From Enterobacter sp. RHBSTW-00175 (GTDB lineage: Bacteria; Pseudomonadota; Gammaproteobacteria; Enterobacterales; Enterobacteriaceae): DNA of 64,000 nucleotides. This document shows, piece after piece, positions 51,201 to 62,439 of this stretch (within the stretch, counting starts at the first letter, position 1; each line of letters begins with the position of its first letter). The position numbers and the translations under genes were made by a program. The notes beneath the pieces were generated by a model. It was not told the origin of the DNA, did no database searches, and saw only the letters and a program-made list of their open reading frames with translations. The stretch lies in assembly GCF_013927005.1 (NCBI RefSeq), contig NZ_CP055930.1, positions 3,410,001 to 3,474,000 on the forward strand, read 5' to 3'.

Positions 51201-52152
51201 CGAAGTGGCCGTGGCGCAGGCGTTTTCCACCTTGCTGGGCTGCGAGGTGAATGATACTGAAGCCGACTTCTTTGCGCTTGGCGGGCACTCGCTGCTGGCG
51301 ATGCGCCTGGCGGCACAGCTTAGCCGCGCGTTCGGGCGCAAGGTGACGCCGGGGCAGATTATGGTGGCCTCGACGGTCAGCAAGCTTAGCGGTTTGCTTG
51401 AGTCGCAGATGAGCGATGAACAGGCACAGCGTCTGGGGTATGAAACCCTGTTGCCGCTGCGTGAAAGCCACGGCCCGACGCTGTTCTGTTTCCATCCGGC
51501 ATCCGGATTTGCCTGGCAGTTTAGCGTGCTGGCGCGCTACCTCAGCCCGCGCTGGTCGATAACAGGCATTCAGTCCCCGCGTCCGGACGGGCCGATGCAG
51601 CAGTGCGCCGATCTGGATGGCGTGATTGGACATCATCTGGCGACACTGCGCGCGCAGCAGCCGCACGGGCCGTACTATTTGCTGGGCTATTCGCTGGGCG
51701 GCACGCTGGCGCAGGGGGTTGCCGCGCGTCTGCGTGAGCAGGGTGAAACGGTCGACTTCCTCGGCCTGCTGGACACCTGGCCACCGGAAACGCAAAACTG
51801 GGCGGAAAAAGAGGCCAACGGTCTTGACCCGGCAGTGCTGGCGGAAATTGAGCGCGAGCGTCAGGCGTTTATTGCCGCGCAGCAGGGGCAGGGTTCCAGT
51901 GAACTGTTTACCGCCATTGAAGGCAACTACGCCGATGCAGTGCGCTTGCTGACCACGGCGCACAGTTCACGCTTTGACGGCAAAGCGACGCTGTTTGTCG
52001 CCGAGCGCACGCGAACCCAGGACCCGCATCAGGCATGGGCGCCGTGGGTGGGTGAGCTTGAGGTTTACAGCCAGGATTGCGCCCACGTGGATATCATTTC
52101 ACCGCAGGCGTTTGAGAAGATTGGGCCGGTGTTGAAGGATATACTGGGATAG
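48292..52152 (+). CDS. entF: Enterobactin non-ribosomal peptide synthetase EntF
   Basis: A 1286-residue NRPS with the usual C-A-PCP-TE order. Condensation motif HHLVVDGFSF (His133/His134), adenylation core FTSGSTGRPKGVM, NLYGPTEAAVDVSWY, YRTGDVARWL and the Lys of LSANGKLDRKALPLP; carrier Ser1000 in FFALGGHSLLAMRL; thioesterase GYSLGG with Ser1134 and a C-terminal His in CAHVDII. It activates serine, joins it to dihydroxybenzoate from EntB, and cyclises the trilactone. I start at 48292 (MSKHLPLV), as in E. coli; the upstream frame overlaps ybdZ. Confidence 0.97.
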   Translation: MSKHLPLVAAQPGIWMAEQLSTLPNAWSVAHYTELKGDIDAPLLAKAIVAGMMQADTLRTRFTEDNGEVWQWVDDAMSLPEPSIVKAGSHAAAVALMEADLNQNLRVDSGQPLAFHQLIQVGERHWYWYQRYHHLVVDGFSFPAITRQIAAIYTSLRKGETPPVSPFTPFAEVVDEYQRYRDSEAYQRDGAFWAEQRKQLPSPVSLSSAPLPGRAATTDILRLKVVADSRAFSQLAQAAGQVQRTDLALALVALWLGRLTGRLDYAAGFIFMRRMGSAALTATGPVLNVLPMAVNIAPQESLPELAQRLANQLKKMRRHQRYDAEQIVRDSGRAAGDDALFGPVLNVKVFDYQLDIDNVESATHTLATGPVNDLELALFPDEQGGLSIEILANKQRYDEATLTRHVVRLNAMLTQFAANPDLRCGEVETVSEAEYQQLARINDTGLALPSATLARLVAEQASKTPDAPALADAHIELNYRQMREQVVALANLLRERGVKPGDSVAVALPRSVFLTLALHGIVEAGAAWLPLDTGYPDDRLRMMLEDAKPSLLITTDEQLPRFSDLPITSFSYNTLLPVAGHEPLNLAKPEQTAYIIFTSGSTGRPKGVMVGHTAIVNRLMWMQDHYPLDARDVVAQKTPCSFDVSVWEFWWPFIAGAKLVMAEPEAHRDPQAMQSFFAHYGVTTTHFVPSMLAAFVASLTPENADCCKTLKQVFCSGEALPAELCREWEQLTHAPLHNLYGPTEAAVDVSWYPAFGPELAAVDGNSVPIGFPVWNTGLRILDAMMRPVPFGVAGDLYLTGIQLAQGYLGRPDLTASRFIADPFAPGERMYRTGDVARWLDNGAVEYLGRSDDQLKIRGQRIELGEIDRAMLSLPDVAQAVAHACVFNQAAATGGDARQLVGYIVSESGLPLDREALLVALKAQLPPHMVPVVLLQISSLPLSANGKLDRKALPLPELTSKTSGRTPESKTEVAVAQAFSTLLGCEVNDTEADFFALGGHSLLAMRLAAQLSRAFGRKVTPGQIMVASTVSKLSGLLESQMSDEQAQRLGYETLLPLRESHGPTLFCFHPASGFAWQFSVLARYLSPRWSITGIQSPRPDGPMQQCADLDGVIGHHLATLRAQQPHGPYYLLGYSLGGTLAQGVAARLREQGETVDFLGLLDTWPPETQNWAEKEANGLDPAVLAEIERERQAFIAAQQGQGSSELFTAIEGNYADAVRLLTTAHSSRFDGKATLFVAERTRTQDPHQAWAPWVGELEVYSQDCAHVDIISPQAFEKIGPVLKDILG

Positions 52153-52178
52153 TGCGAATGCCCGTTGGGAGCACAATG

Positions 52179-52209
52179 TAGGCCGGGTAAGGCGTAGCCG
52201 CCACCCGGC
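52179..52209. repeat. REP element between entF and fepC
   Basis: One REP unit (TAGGCCGGGTAAGGCGTAGC...CACCCGG) fills most of the 59-bp gap between the two convergent stops. E. coli has fepE in this place. Confidence 0.9.
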
Positions 52210-52211
52210 GA

Positions 52212-53006
52212 TTACCGCCGACCCAACGGCACCACCAGCGGCGTACCCGCCACCGGATCCGCAATAATCATGCAGCGCATTCCGTAGATCCGCTCGATAA
52301 GTTCCGGCGTCACAATCTCTTTCGGCGCGCCCTGCGCCACAATCTCGCCATCCCGCAGCGCAATCAGGTGCGTGGCGTAACGGCAGGCCTGATTTAAATC
52401 GTGCAGCACCGCCGCTAGGGTATAACCCTGCGTGCGATTCAGCTCGCTTAACAACTCCAGAAGATCAATCTGGTGGCTGATATCAAGCCAGGTCGTTGGC
52501 TCATCCAGCAGCATAATCGACGTTTCCTGGGCCAGCACCATGGCTATCCACGCGCGCTGGCGCTGCCCGCCGGAAAGGGTATCCACACTTTGCTGAGCGA
52601 GTTCAGTAATGCCCGTCGCCTGCATGGCGCGGTTCACCGCGTCGTCATCCTCTTTGCGCCAGCGGGTGAACAGCGGCTGATGGGGATAACGCCCGCGCGC
52701 CACCAGCTCCTGCACCGTGATATCCCCCGGCGTGGTGGCATTTTGCGCCAGCAGCCCGATGCGCCTGGCCACCTCTTTACTGGCAAAGCGCTGGATCTGC
52801 TCACCATCAAGGTACACGCTGCCGTGAACCGGTGTCATCAGGCGGCTCAGCGTTCGTAGCAGGGTCGATTTACCGCAGCCGTTCGGCCCGATAATCGCCG
52901 TAAAATGGCCATCCGGGATCGCCACGGTCAAATCTTTAGCAATGATTTTTTTACCGTAGCCGAGGGTTAAGTTGTCGCCGCGCAAGCGGGTTGCTGTCTC
53001 TGTCAT
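52212..53006 (-). CDS. fepC: Ferric enterobactin ABC transporter ATP-binding protein FepC
   Basis: A 264-residue ABC ATPase: Walker A GPNGCGKST (residues 40-48), signature LSGGQRQRAWIAMVL, Walker B IMLLDEPTTWLD and switch VLHDLNQACRYATH, typical of iron-siderophore importers. It powers FepD/FepG. The start at 53006 (MTETATRL) overlaps the fepG stop by 4 bp; the longer upstream frame is antisense noise of fepG. Confidence 0.96.
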   Translation of the reverse strand: MTETATRLRGDNLTLGYGKKIIAKDLTVAIPDGHFTAIIGPNGCGKSTLLRTLSRLMTPVHGSVYLDGEQIQRFASKEVARRIGLLAQNATTPGDITVQELVARGRYPHQPLFTRWRKEDDDAVNRAMQATGITELAQQSVDTLSGGQRQRAWIAMVLAQETSIMLLDEPTTWLDISHQIDLLELLSELNRTQGYTLAAVLHDLNQACRYATHLIALRDGEIVAQGAPKEIVTPELIERIYGMRCMIIADPVAGTPLVVPLGRR

Positions 53007-53995
53007 TTCTTGCGTGACTCCTGAACTAACAAGATGATGAGGTAAATACCGCCCAGACTGACGGTCACCACGCCCACCGGAAGTTGATAAGGCATAAACA
53101 GCTGCTGAGCGCACAGATCGGCGGCCAGCAACAGCAGCGAACCGCACAGTGCGGCCTGGGTTAACCCCCAGCGTGCGGTGCCGGAAAGACGCCGGGCAAT
53201 ATGTGGCGCAACCAGCGCAATAAATGAAATTGGCCCGGCGATGGCGGTGGCGGCAGCGGTCAGCAGCACGGCCACCAGCATCAGCATCAGACGTGAACGC
53301 TCGACGCTGACCCCCAGCGCGCACGCGCTGTCGTCACCCATCTCCAGTAAACGCATCCGGCGAACCAGTAGCAGCGCGCCGATAAACATCAGCAGGATCA
53401 GCGGTGCGGCAGGCCAGGTTTTGGCCCATGTCAGGCCGTTCAGCGAGCCGGCATACCACAGCCCTGCGGAAAGCGCCGTTTCCAGAGAGGCCTGCAATAA
53501 CAGCCAGGTGTTGAAGGCCATCAGCATGGCGCGCACGCCAATCCCGATGATGATCAAACGGAAAGTGTCGATGCCGTTACGCCAGGCCAGCGCCCAGATA
53601 ACCAACGACGTCAAAATGCCCCCGGCCATCGCGGTAAAGGTAATAGCCGTCAGGTGTTGACCAAACAGCACCATCGCCACCAGTACGCCACTCCAGGCAC
53701 CGGTATTGAGGCCCATCACGTCCGGGCTGCCGAGCGGGTTGCGCATCAGTGACTGGAAAATGGCCCCGCTGACGCCCAGCGCCGCCCCCACCAGAATGGC
53801 CATCGCGACGCGCGGCAGCCGCCATTCGGTGACCACCATGGTGATATTGCGCGGTGAGCTGCCGGTCAGGGCGTTAAAGACCTGGGTAAAATCGAGCGTC
53901 ACTGCGCCGCTGCGCAGGCTCCAGATCGCCAGCAACACGCTGGCGAGAGTCAGCAGGAACACGCTGGTGAGTAAACGACGGGACGGGGCCATCAT
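53003..53995 (-). CDS. fepG: Ferric enterobactin permease FepG
   Basis: A 330-residue FecCD/BtuC-family permease with about ten helices: VVTEWRLPRVAMAILVGAAL, RNPLGSPDVMGLNTGAWSGV and GPISFIALVAPHIARRLSGT are family marks. It pairs with FepD. It overlaps fepD by 4 bp and fepC by 4 bp. Confidence 0.96.
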   Translation of the reverse strand: MMAPSRRLLTSVFLLTLASVLLAIWSLRSGAVTLDFTQVFNALTGSSPRNITMVVTEWRLPRVAMAILVGAALGVSGAIFQSLMRNPLGSPDVMGLNTGAWSGVLVAMVLFGQHLTAITFTAMAGGILTSLVIWALAWRNGIDTFRLIIIGIGVRAMLMAFNTWLLLQASLETALSAGLWYAGSLNGLTWAKTWPAAPLILLMFIGALLLVRRMRLLEMGDDSACALGVSVERSRLMLMLVAVLLTAAATAIAGPISFIALVAPHIARRLSGTARWGLTQAALCGSLLLLAADLCAQQLFMPYQLPVGVVTVSLGGIYLIILLVQESRKK

Positions 53996-54996
53996 GCGCC
54001 ACCTCCACGTTTACGCCGTACCAGGAAAATCAGCACCGGCGCGCCAATAAACGCGCTCACCACCGACACGCGCAGTTCGCCGGGAACCAAAAGGCGACCC
54101 ACAACATCGGCAAATAACAGCAGGGCAGGGGGGGCAAGCAGCGTGACGGGTAGCGACCAGCGGTGATCGGCGCCCACCAGCCAGCGTGCCATATGCGGCA
54201 TCATCAGGCCGATAAAGGCAATCGGGCCAACCACTGCCGTTGCGCTGCCGCACAGTACGGTGATCGCGAGAAGTCCAATTAATTGCGTGCGTGCTACCCG
54301 GTTGCCGAGAGCGGTGGCGGTGTCGCTGCCAAGACTCAGGCTGTTGAGCGAGCGGCTCAACAACAGCGCCACGGCAGCGGCAAGCGTCACCGGGATGATG
54401 ACGGCCTTCAGGGTCTCAAGCGTGCGGATATCCAGCGAACCGGCCTGCCAGAAACGCAGCTGATCGTAAACGTCCGGGTTCAGCAGGGCGATGCCGCTGG
54501 TTAACCCTTCCAGCACCGCCGCAAGGGCAACGCCCGCCAGCGTCAACCGTACCGGGCTGAGCTGCCCTCCACCCTGGCTGCCGGTAAACGCCACCACCAG
54601 TGATGCCGCCAGTGCGCCGCAAAAAGCCATCACCAGTTGTTCAGAGGGCGACGTTAAACCAAACAGCGCTGCGCCAAGCACGATGGCAAAACTCGCGCCG
54701 GAGTTAACGCCCAGAATGCCCGGGTCGGCCAGTGGATTACGGGTGAGCGTTTGCATCAGTGCCCCGGCAAGACCCAGCGCACCACCGGCCAGCAATCCGG
54801 CAAGAGTTCGGGGCAGGCGAGCATCCAGCACGATGGTGCAGTCGGCACTCTGACAGGTGCCAGAGAGCGCATCGACAATAACGGAAGCCGGCAGCGATTT
54901 CGCGCCAACCAGCAAACTGAGTGCAATCGCAAGGATCAACAGCAGCAATAAAACGGGCACGGCAATGGCGCGCACCGCGGAAGAGGAAAACGACAT
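53992..54996 (-). CDS. fepD: Ferric enterobactin permease FepD
   Basis: A 334-residue FecCD-family permease, same length as E. coli FepD: VLDARLPRTLAGLLAGGALG, LTRNPLADPGILGVNSGASF, GGGQLSPVRLTLAGVALAAV and GPIAFIGLMMPHMARWLVGA. I start at 54996 (MSFSSSAVRAIAVP), which aligns residue for residue with E. coli; the ATG at 55008 has no ribosome site. First gene of fepDGC, under a strong Fur box. Confidence 0.95.
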   Translation of the reverse strand: MSFSSSAVRAIAVPVLLLLLILAIALSLLVGAKSLPASVIVDALSGTCQSADCTIVLDARLPRTLAGLLAGGALGLAGALMQTLTRNPLADPGILGVNSGASFAIVLGAALFGLTSPSEQLVMAFCGALAASLVVAFTGSQGGGQLSPVRLTLAGVALAAVLEGLTSGIALLNPDVYDQLRFWQAGSLDIRTLETLKAVIIPVTLAAAVALLLSRSLNSLSLGSDTATALGNRVARTQLIGLLAITVLCGSATAVVGPIAFIGLMMPHMARWLVGADHRWSLPVTLLAPPALLLFADVVGRLLVPGELRVSVVSAFIGAPVLIFLVRRKRGGGA

Positions 54997-55013
54997 AGCA
55001 ACGCCCATGATTT

Positions 55014-55032
55014 GATAATGATAGTAATTATC
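55014..55032. promoter_or_regulatory. Fur box, fepD-entS intergenic region
   Basis: GATAATGATAGTAATTATC matches the 19-bp Fur consensus at 17 positions and continues into TTATCTATCTTA. It lies between the divergent fepDGC and entS units, as in E. coli. Confidence 0.92.
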
Positions 55033-55108
55033 GTTATCTATCTTATTTGGCTATGTTAGCATGTGCCGCCATGGAATTGGTATAAAAGAAACCAGACAAG
55101 GCCTTGTA

Positions 55109-56362
55109 ATGACCCAAAAATCCTGGCTGCTCAACCTCAGCCTGCTCAAAACACATCCGGCGTTTCGCGCCGTCTTTATCGCCCGTTTTATCTCTATTTT
55201 ATCCCTCGGCCTGCTCGGCGTGGCCGTGCCGGTACAAATCCAGGCGATGACGCACTCCAGCTGGCTGGTGGGGCTTTCCGTCACCTTAACCGGCGGGGCG
55301 ATGTTTATTGGCCTGATGGTCGGCGGAGTGCTGGCAGACCGTTACGAGCGTAAAAAGCTGATCCTGCTGGCGCGCGGTACCTGTGGGGTGGGGTTTATCG
55401 GGTTGTGTCTGAATGCCATGCTGCCGGAGCCGTCGCTGATTGCGATTTACGCGCTGGGGCTGTGGGACGGCTTTTTTGCCTCCATCGGGGTGACGGCTCT
55501 GCTGGCGGCAACGCCTGCGCTGGTCGGGCGTGAAAACCTGATGCAGGCGGGGGCGATCACCATGTTGACCGTGCGTCTGGGCTCGGTGATTTCGCCGATG
55601 GTGGGGGGCCTGCTGCTGGCAACGGGCAACGTGGCGTGGAACTACGGCCTGGCGGCGGCAGGGACGTTTATCACCACCTTAACGTTGCTGCGTTTACCGG
55701 TTCTGCCGCCTCCACCACAGCAGCGTGAGCACCCGCTGAAATCACTGATGGCAGCGATCCGTTTTCTGTTCAGCAATCCGCTGATTGGCGGCATCGCCCT
55801 GCTGGGCGGTTTGCTGACGATGGCGAGCGCCGTGCGCGTGCTCTACCCGGCGCTGGCAGGCGAGTGGCAGATGAGTGCCTCCGAGATTGGCGTGCTGTAT
55901 GCGGCTATCCCGCTGGGTGCGGCGTTTGGCGCACTGACCAGTGGTAACCTGGCGCAGAGCGCGCGCCCGGGGCTGATTATGCTGGTGGCAACACTGGCTT
56001 CGTTTATCGCAATTGGCTTCTTCAGCCTGATGCCGGTGTGGGCGCTGGGCGTGATGTGTCTGGTTATCTTTGGCTGGTTGAGTGCTGTCAGCTCGCTGTT
56101 GCAGTACACCCTTATCCAGACGCAGACCCCGGAAGGGATGCTGGGGCGGATTAACGGCCTGTGGACGGCGCAGAACGTCACGGGTGATGCCATTGGCGCG
56201 GCGATCCTCGGCGGGCTTGGCGCAATGTTGACCCCAATGGCATCGGCGAGCAGCAGCGGTTTTGTGTTGGCTGTTGTTGGCGGGATCCTGTTAATGGGAT
56301 TAGCAGAATTGCGCCGGTTCAGGCAGGAGGGGGAAGGATCCTGTAGGTCGGGTAAGGCGTAG
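55109..56362 (+). CDS. entS: Enterobactin exporter EntS
   Basis: A 417-residue MFS exporter closely matching E. coli Ent[41 protein letters not shown] (motif A), [20 protein letters not shown] and [20 protein letters not shown]. It carries enterobactin across the inner membrane. I start at 55109 ([10 protein letters not shown]) after AAGG, not at the upstream frame. The last residues (GSCRSGKA) and the stop are read from a REP element. Confidence 0.96.
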   Translation: MTQKSWLLNLSLLKTHPAFRAVFIARFISILSLGLLGVAVPVQIQAMTHSSWLVGLSVTLTGGAMFIGLMVGGVLADRYERKKLILLARGTCGVGFIGLCLNAMLPEPSLIAIYALGLWDGFFASIGVTALLAATPALVGRENLMQAGAITMLTVRLGSVISPMVGGLLLATGNVAWNYGLAAAGTFITTLTLLRLPVLPPPPQQREHPLKSLMAAIRFLFSNPLIGGIALLGGLLTMASAVRVLYPALAGEWQMSASEIGVLYAAIPLGAAFGALTSGNLAQSARPGLIMLVATLASFIAIGFFSLMPVWALGVMCLVIFGWLSAVSSLLQYTLIQTQTPEGMLGRINGLWTAQNVTGDAIGAAILGGLGAMLTPMASASSSGFVLAVVGGILLMGLAELRRFRQEGEGSCRSGKA

Positions 56363-56409
56363 CCGCCACCCGACAAAACGCCCGGTGGCGCTGCGCTTAC
56401 CGGGCCTAC
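56343..56409. repeat. REP pair (BIME) overlapping the entS stop
   Basis: Two inverted REP units (about 56343-56373 and 56380-56409) between entS and fepB. The first contains the entS TAG stop codon. Confidence 0.9.
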
Positions 56410-56423
56410 GGGGAACGTGCCTC

Positions 56424-57383
56424 TTATTTGAAAATTGAATTCAAACGCTGCAAGACTAACATCGCGCTGTAATAATCCAGACGGAACGTCTCCGTGCCTA
56501 ATGCCCAGACGCGTTTATTCTGCACCGCTGGCAGGTGTGCCAGAAGTGGATTGGCATAAATCGCATCCACATCTTTCTGGTCACCGGCAAACAGGAACAG
56601 GCCTTCGCCGTTCAGCCCGGTTGCCAGATTTTCACCGCCTAACTGAATGATGTCGTGGCGCTTGCCCTGACTTTTTGAGGTCTGCAATCCGGCAGGCAAT
56701 TGTGCAAGGGCAAAGCCCAGTTGATGCAGCAACTTGCCCTGCGCCGATTCAGCCGTCCACAGGTTTGCGCTGTGCGCGGCGGCGGTATAGACAATGGCAT
56801 TCACCGGCTGCGGCGGCAGCTTCATCTGCTGTTTCACCAGGGCGAGCTGTTTATCAAATTCCGCAATGCGGGCCGCAGCCTGTTTTTCCTGCCCGGTAAT
56901 GGTGCCGAGTTGTGTCAGCAGTTCCTGCCAGCTTTTGTCGTCGTAGTTGATGACAAGCGTTGGCGCGATGGCAGAAAGCTGTTCATAGAGGGCGAGGGCA
57001 GAATCACCGCCCGTGGCGCTAATCAGGATCAGGTCCGGCATCTGAGCGGCAACGGCTTCGGCGCTTGGCTCGCCAATATACAAACGCGTGAGCTTACGCT
57101 GTTTCGCGATATCCCCCCACTGACGCAAAAAACCCTGGACATCCGCCACCCGATTATTTGGCGTGGTCGCACCGCTGGCGATGACCGGCGCATCAATCGC
57201 CAGCAGAGAGCCGGTCAGGGTCACGCTGGTTGAAACAATGCGGGTGGGTTTGCTTTCAAGCGTGTGAATGCCGTGGCTGTCGGTCACCTGGCGTGGCCAG
57301 TCGGCGGCGGTGGCTGAGGTAAGTCCTAAAACAAAAAGTCCTGTTAAAAGAAGGGCATTACGGTAAACGGCAGGGAGTTTCAC
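56424..57383 (-). CDS. fepB: Ferric enterobactin periplasmic binding protein FepB
   Basis: A 319-residue class-III binding protein with a signal peptide ([16 protein letters not shown]) and family segments [59 protein letters not shown] and [16 protein letters not shown]. It receives ferric enterobactin from FepA and hands it to FepDGC. Start is GTG (57383) with AGGA 9 bp upstream. Divergent from entC. Confidence 0.95.
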   Translation of the reverse strand: MKLPAVYRNALLLTGLFVLGLTSATAADWPRQVTDSHGIHTLESKPTRIVSTSVTLTGSLLAIDAPVIASGATTPNNRVADVQGFLRQWGDIAKQRKLTRLYIGEPSAEAVAAQMPDLILISATGGDSALALYEQLSAIAPTLVINYDDKSWQELLTQLGTITGQEKQAAARIAEFDKQLALVKQQMKLPPQPVNAIVYTAAAHSANLWTAESAQGKLLHQLGFALAQLPAGLQTSKSQGKRHDIIQLGGENLATGLNGEGLFLFAGDQKDVDAIYANPLLAHLPAVQNKRVWALGTETFRLDYYSAMLVLQRLNSIFK

Positions 57384-57522
57384 AACGTCACATCCTGTTT
57401 TTATTGAGGTTAATGCTTCTCATTTTCATGATTGCAGCGAAGGGATGCAAGCGATAGTCGCACAAGTTGTTTGCTCCGCGGTTGACACCGGGGCGTTGTA
57501 CGATTAGGTTAGCCATCGAAAT

Positions 57523-57541
57523 ATAAATGATAATCATTATT
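57523..57541. promoter_or_regulatory. Fur box, fepB-entC intergenic region
   Basis: A contiguous AATGATAATCATTAT core (57526-57540) gives 15 of 19 matches to the Fur consensus. It lies 30-50 bp before the entC start, between divergent fepB and entCEBAH. A further TTATCATTTTA follows. Confidence 0.9.
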
Positions 57542-57570
57542 ACTGCTTTTATCATTTTAAGGAGGATGAT

Positions 57571-58746
<1,176 letters not shown>

Positions 58747-58755
58747 GGAACAATT

Positions 58756-60366
58756 ATGACTGTCCCCTTTACCCGTTGGCCGGACGAGTTCGCCCGCCGC
58801 TATCGTGAAAAAGGCTACTGGCAGGATCTGCCTCTGACCCGCATTCTGACCCGCCACGCCAGTAATGACGCGGTGGCCATCATCGACGGTGAGCGCCGTT
58901 ATACCTACCGCCAGTTGAATGAGGCGGTGGATAACCTTGCCAGCGCGTTACAGTCCCGGGGGCTGAAACGCGGCGATACCGCGCTGGTGCAACTGGGGAA
59001 TGTGGCTGAGTTTTACATCACCTTCTTTGCGCTGTTGCAGGCGGGTGTTGCGCCCGTTAACGCGCTCTTTAGCCATCAGCGCAGCGAGCTGAATGCCTAC
59101 GCGATGCAGATCAAACCGGCATTGCTGATTGCCGATCGTGACCACGCGCTGTTTGCCGGCGATGAATTCCTCACGGCATTTGTGAATGAGCACCGCTCGG
59201 TGCGCGTGGTGTTGCTGCGTGGCGATAACGGCGAGCACGCGCTGGAGGCGGCGATTGCACGTCCGGCGGATAATTTCATCCCGAACCCGACCCCTGCCGA
59301 CGAAGTGGCGTTCTTCCAGCTTTCTGGCGGGAGCACCGGCACGCCGAAACTGATCCCGCGTACCCACAACGATTACGACTACAGCATTCGTCGCAGTAAC
59401 GAGATTTGCGGCATTACCGCAGACACCCGTTATCTGAACGCGCTGCCTGCGGCGCATAACTATGCCATGAGCTCGCCGGGATCGCTTGGCATCTTTACGG
59501 CAGGCGGCTGCGTGGTGCTGGCGAACGATCCAGGCGCCACGCTCTGTTTCCCGTTGATTGAAAAACACCAGATTAACGTGACCTCGATGGTGCCGCCTGC
59601 GGTCAGCCTGTGGTTACAGGCAATTGTTGAAGGCGCGGGCAACGCACAGCTGCGGTCGCTGAAGCTGTTACAGGTGGGGGGCGCACGACTCTCTGCAACA
59701 CTTGCCGCGCGAATTCCGGCAGAGATTGGCTGCCAGCTCCAGCAGGTATTTGGTATGGCGGAAGGGCTGGTGAACTACACCGCACTCGACGATTCCCCGG
59801 AACGGATCATGAACACTCAGGGCCGCCCGATGTGCCAGGATGACGAAGTGTGGGTAGCCGATGAGCACGGCAACCCACTGCCTCGAGGCGAAGTGGGGCG
59901 GCTGATGACGCGTGGGCCATATACCTTCCGTGGCTATTTCAACAGCCCGGCGCACAACGCCAGCGCCTTTGATGCCAACGGTTTTTACTGCTCCGGCGAT
60001 CTGATCGCCATTGATGAACAGGGTTACATCACCGTGCAGGGGCGCGAGAAAGATCAGATCAACCGTGGTGGCGAGAAGATCGCCGCAGAAGAGATCGAAA
60101 ACCTGCTGCTGCGCCACGCGTCGGTGATCCACGCGGCACTGGTGAGCGTGGAAGACGACCTGATGGGTGAGAAAAGCTGCGCCTGTCTGGTGGTGAAACA
60201 GCCGCTGCGCGCGGTCGAAGTGCGTCGCTTCTTGCGCGAACAGGGCGTTGCCGAATTCAAACTGCCGGACCGTGTGGAGAGCGTTGATGCGCTTCCGTTA
60301 ACGCCCGTCGGCAAAGTCGATAAGAAACAGTTGCGCCTGTGGCTTGCTGAACGCGCCCAGGGCTGA
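58756..60366 (+). CDS. entE: 2,3-dihydroxybenzoate-AMP ligase EntE
   Basis: A 536-residue stand-alone adenylation enzyme, the same length as E. coli Ent[21 protein letters not shown] (P-loop), [53 protein letters not shown] and the catalytic Lys of [14 protein letters not shown]. It activates dihydroxybenzoate and loads the ArCP domain of EntB. 9 bp after entC. Confidence 0.98.
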   Translation: MTVPFTRWPDEFARRYREKGYWQDLPLTRILTRHASNDAVAIIDGERRYTYRQLNEAVDNLASALQSRGLKRGDTALVQLGNVAEFYITFFALLQAGVAPVNALFSHQRSELNAYAMQIKPALLIADRDHALFAGDEFLTAFVNEHRSVRVVLLRGDNGEHALEAAIARPADNFIPNPTPADEVAFFQLSGGSTGTPKLIPRTHNDYDYSIRRSNEICGITADTRYLNALPAAHNYAMSSPGSLGIFTAGGCVVLANDPGATLCFPLIEKHQINVTSMVPPAVSLWLQAIVEGAGNAQLRSLKLLQVGGARLSATLAARIPAEIGCQLQQVFGMAEGLVNYTALDDSPERIMNTQGRPMCQDDEVWVADEHGNPLPRGEVGRLMTRGPYTFRGYFNSPAHNASAFDANGFYCSGDLIAIDEQGYITVQGREKDQINRGGEKIAAEEIENLLLRHASVIHAALVSVEDDLMGEKSCACLVVKQPLRAVEVRRFLREQGVAEFKLPDRVESVDALPLTPVGKVDKKQLRLWLAERAQG

Positions 60367-60377
60367 GGAACAAGAAC

Positions 60378-61231
60378 ATGGCCATTCCAAAATTAACCGC
60401 TTACGCACTGCCCACTGCCGCAGACCTGCCGAACAACAAAGTGAACTGGGCGTTTGAGCCAGAGCGTGCTGCGCTGTTAATCCACGACATGCAGGAGTAT
60501 TTTCTGAACTTCTGGGGCGAAAACAGCCCGATGATGGCGCAGGTGGTGGCGAACATCGCCAAAATTCGCGCTTACTGCAAAGAACACAACATTCCGGTTT
60601 ACTACACCGCCCAGCCGAAAGAGCAGAGCGATGAAGATCGTGCCCTGCTGAACGACATGTGGGGGCCGGGTCTGACCCGTTCGCCGGAGCAGCAGCGTAT
60701 TGTGGCTGAACTGACGCCAGATGAAGCCGACACCGTGCTGGTGAAATGGCGTTACAGCGCATTCCACCGCTCGCCGCTGGAATTGATGCTGAAAGAAACC
60801 GGCCGTAATCAGTTGCTGATCACCGGGGTTTACGCGCATATCGGCTGCATGACCACCGCCACCGATGCATTTATGCGTGATATCAAACCGTTCTTTATTG
60901 CCGACGCGCTGGCCGATTTCACCCGTGAAGAACACCTGATGTCGCTGAACTACGTGGCAGGGCGTTCCGGCCGCGTGGTGATGACCGACGAACTGCTGCC
61001 ATCCGTTCCGGCAACCAAAGCCGCGCTGCGTGAGCTGATCCTGCCGCTGCTGGATGAGTCCGATGAGCCGATGGATGACGAAAACCTGATCGACTACGGT
61101 CTGGATTCGGTGCGCATGATGGCGCTGGCCGCACGCTGGCGCAAAGTGCATGGCGATATCGACTTTGTGATGCTGGCGAAAAACCCAACCTTCGATGCCT
61201 GGTGGGCGCTGCTCTCCCGCGAGGTGAAGTA

Positions 61232-61232
<1 letters not shown>
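60378..61232 (+). CDS. entB: Isochorismatase / aryl carrier protein EntB
   Basis: A 284-residue bifunctional protein. Residues ~1-205 are isochorismatase (ALLIHDMQEYFLNFWG, VKWRYSAFHRSPLE, ITGVYAHIGCMTTATDAF). Residues ~210-284 are the aryl carrier domain with the pantetheinylated Ser244 in LIDYGLDSVRMMALA. It makes 2,3-dihydro-2,3-dihydroxybenzoate and carries dihydroxybenzoate to EntF. Stop and entA start overlap (TAATG). Confidence 0.98.
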
Positions 61233-62400
<1,168 letters not shown>

Positions 62401-62404
62401 CGTT

Positions 62405-62434
62405 GTTGCCCGGTAAGCGAAAGCGCCACCGGGC
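62405..62434. repeat. REP-like hairpin between entH and the M20 peptidase gene
   Basis: TTGCCCGGTAAGCGAAAGCG...CACCGGGCA, a short REP-like unit in the 39-bp gap between two convergent genes; likely a bidirectional transcript end. Confidence 0.75.
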
Positions 62435-62439
62435 ACGTG

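Noticed and set aside
56343..56409. Short spaced repeats possibly part of a CRISPR array
   Set aside because: They are inverted REP units, found singly elsewhere in the window; no regular direct repeats or spacers exist.
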